A stretch of 64,000 nt of DNA, from the NCBI RefSeq assembly GCF_028769735.1, contig NC_088170.1:44436585-44500584 (forward strand). Direction: 5' to 3'. Positions 61,401-64,000 of the stretch are shown piece by piece. The notes under the pieces were generated by a model. That model was not told where the DNA came from and did no database searches. It saw nothing but the letters and a program-made list of their open reading frames with translations. The position numbers and the translations under genes were made by a program. Origin of the DNA: Zonotrichia leucophrys gambelii (lineage: Eukaryota > Chordata > Aves > Passeriformes > Passerellidae). Position 1 is the stretch's first letter. Each line of letters starts with the position of its first letter.

Positions 61401-63840
61401 TGTAATTAACTAGGCTTTTTCTCTTTGCTCTGTTTCCCCTCACTTTATCTTCACATTTTCTTCTGGTTTCAGCACTTTCTTCCTCTTCTCCCTTCCATTT
61501 CAATAAATATGTCTTTCTATTGACAGTCAAACAAGGAAGCTACCTATTAGTTTGCAATTTGAACTTTCCCATTTATAATAATTTAAAAAATCGTATTTAT
61601 TTACTTTAGCTTGCTGTCTCAAGTATGATTAGTAACTGTTGTGCTGTCTTTCAATCTCAGTTAAACTAAGTGGGTAGGGGAATTCACAGGAATGTTTGAC
61701 TCTTAAGACAGCTTTACCTCAGGAAAAAAACACACATAAATGTCTGGATAACATAATGAACACGAAGACTAATCTTCCTACTAATGTGAACTTTGGCATT
61801 GGCCTTGGCAGCCACTTAACTTCCAACAGATTGTGATGCTGCAGATGTTCTCAGCAATTGTGTTTCTGCCACTGTATCCAAGGGATAGAATTGAGCCCTT
61901 GTAGAGAGCTAGCAAGCCTCATCACTTTAGCCACTTTACTTTTTTTTAAGGTGCAAAAATCAACCAATTATTGACTGCAAGTCTGATTTCATTTTTAGTT
62001 ATGTTTTTAGGTTTCTAGACATGGGGGACAGGGGGAAGCTACTACACATTATTCAAGTGAATGAGTTATTAAGATTTGTGTATTCATATTTAATCCCATG
62101 ATACCCTTTCAGATGTCTGATCCTGTCAACTCTGGATGTGACAAGAAACCTACTCCTGTATTTCAATGCCAAGAAGGTGAGAAGGTTGTGAATTACATAA
62201 AACTTAAGTAGTAAAAAGTATCAGCATAACTGGTAGAGTTGAGACCCCCAGAGAGCAACCAAAGGTCTTTTGAGACATGATTTTAAAAAATATTGTGGCT
62301 TCAAAACAAGGAGTTAAAGGCTTTTCTTTCCTCACAAAAGCAGTCTAGGTTTTTGAGGAAAATAATTCAAAGAAAAGACACTATCACTGTAACTTGAGAC
62401 AGTGCATGAGCAGTAAAACCCAAAATATTCACTTACTTTAATTAAACACCTACATTCCTATCAAGTAAGCTAATTGAAAATTACTAGACAGTAATCATTT
62501 TTCACTAAAATCTACACTACCTCTTTCCTCAAAAAGGCTACTTTGTTGAAGCATTTAAGGTCTGTAATATTAAATACTTTCCATAATACTCTGAAGAGCA
62601 AAATTACACACTTTAAAGGACATATATATTATTAATAAAATAAAACTATATGCAAATCCTGGGGTATGTCTGGGAAAACATGAAATTTAATTCAGAGAGA
62701 TTCTTTATTCTTTTAACTACAAGGGAGAAACTATTGAGAAAGGAGTCCACTTTTCATTGCCAAATGAAAAACATGTTCAAATTAAAATTACTGGACTCAA
62801 TATAAAGGCAAATGAGTTGAGGTAAAGAACTCATTATTTACAGGTCAACTGCATGATCTGATGAACTACTCTGACTTCCACTGTAGAAATACAAAACCTC
62901 AGATGAGTTCTAAGCAGATGTATTTACTTTCATCTTAAACACTGAAAAATAATACTAAACAGTATTATATTTCTGTCAGTGTATGAAATTTTGTGCCTTT
63001 TCACTGTTTTATTTATTCAGTCATTATCTCATTGCATTTTAATAGGCACAGACTCTTTTCTAAGGATTTTGGGTTGAAGTCATTACACAGTGTCTGCCCT
63101 CTGGTGGTCACACTCTTCTTCTATGTTCCAACATTTTTATCCCTTTTTAAGTTAAAAATGCACTTCATACAACTACCACCAACAAGGTCTAATAGATATT
63201 TAGCTTTTAGTCTCCTTGGACTAGCTTGCTTTCCAGTTAGTCAACTGTCTACATTTCAACTTTATCATGCAGAAATAGCTCACGTGTAAGTTAAGACATT
63301 CCTTGTTTTGTCCCTGTCTAGAACCAAGTTTAGATATAATTTTTTAATTACTCCAGCAACATAAAAGAAGAAAGACAGAACTGAAGTTTCAATTTACTTT
63401 GAGATTATAAGTTTGGTGTTGTCTGGGAAAGATGTTACACTTCATAATACATTGAAATATTGGCTACTAGACTCCAAGGTCCATAACACATTAAATGCTT
63501 CTGAAGGAAAGCAGGAATATTTGAAAGACTATTTTCATATTACAGGTGTCAGAGCTGCACTGTACAGAAATTTCTATAAAGACACAATCACTACAGCAGG
63601 CAAAAAGCACACCAAACTACACATAAGGTACATACAGCTCCAGTATGAAGGGTGAGTTCCTTCACAAGCTCAAATGTGTCCCAAACGCCCTTGCAGTACT
63701 ACTGAGACTGAGTTGCAGCAATAGTGATAATTCTTATCTGCCTTTATGCCCTAACCAATCCTAGGCCAAGGAAATAATAATGACACCTGCAGCAGAAAGA
63801 AGCTTGGAGGACTCTGGATTGTCTGTAAGAGCGTCAAGAA
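58452..63840. other. AT-rich non-coding stretch
   Basis: About 5.4 kb without a recognised gene or repeat family. A 16-bp perfect palindrome (ATTAAACTAGTTTAAT) lies at 59817-59832. A plus-strand exon-like segment at 62113-62176 is described as a finding. Confidence 0.4.
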
Positions 63841-64000
63841 CATAACACAGAACCACAAAAACACCACATTGGAAAAGGAGCTCAAGGACCTCTGGTTCAG
63901 CTTTTCTTGGCAAAAGCACAGTCTAGACAAGACGTCCCAAAAGTCTGTCCAGATGCATCTTAAAAGTGTCCAGTGTTGGGGAATCAACTGCTTGCCTGGG
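63841..64000 (-). mobile_element. CR1 LINE 3'-end fragment, minus strand, cut by the window end
   Basis: On the plus strand this reads as an inverted CR1 tail: 'gctcaaggacctctggttca', then 'ttggcaaaagcacagtctag', 'catcttaaaagtgtccagtg' and 'ttggggaatcaactgcttgc'. The last block is the typical CR1 'ggggaatccactgcttccct' motif. The element continues past position 64000, so its full length is unknown. Confidence 0.8.

Noticed and set aside
1..64000. CRISPR arrays, prokaryotic operons, rRNA or phage-like systems
   Set aside because: No regularly spaced repeats, no Shine-Dalgarno-linked gene series and no long coding regions; the window is clearly vertebrate nuclear DNA.

Overview
This window looks like ordinary nuclear DNA from a bird, most likely a neoavian and perhaps a songbird. 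The evidence is repeated fragments of the CR1 LINE, with the typical avian 3' end, and two solo LTR-like sequences of endogenous retrovirus (ERV) type in an AT-rich background. There are no operons, no bacterial signals and no rRNA, tRNA or CRISPR. The species call is inference; CR1 is also found in reptiles.

Layout. Positions 604-2110 hold two abutting plus-strand CR1 pieces. Positions 9205-10072 hold a CR1 with a large internal deletion, and a 67-bp inverted-repeat mini-element sits inside it. A GC-rich LTR-like block lies at about 14140-14578. A minus-strand CR1 tail lies at 15234-15428. A CR1 reverse-transcriptase (RT) fragment lies at 21140-22085. A well-bounded solo LTR with a 5-bp target duplication lies at 45768-46409. 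A CR1 fragment covering the endonuclease-RT linker and the start of RT lies at 49060-50101. Smaller or older CR1 scraps lie near 51650, 56672 and 63841, the last running off the window.

No gene of known identity was recognised. All longer open frames are either CR1 remnants or unrecognised frames that may be chance. Several short segments do look like exons, with good splice signals around an open frame. The best is 23968-24063 on the minus strand, a lysine/arginine-rich segment. A second minus-strand segment at 58392-58451 has a compatible reading phase. A plus-strand segment at 50798-50907 has very good splice sites. The window could therefore lie inside a large gene with long introns on the minus strand, or be intergenic with lncRNA exons; the sequence alone does not decide.

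The most interesting structures are the 67-bp palindromic insertion with TG...CA ends and a 6-bp target duplication (9804-9882), a 25-bp perfect palindrome nested in a larger inverted duplication (25830-25890), and an exact 66-bp tandem duplication (57685-57816). No convincing new biological system was found.
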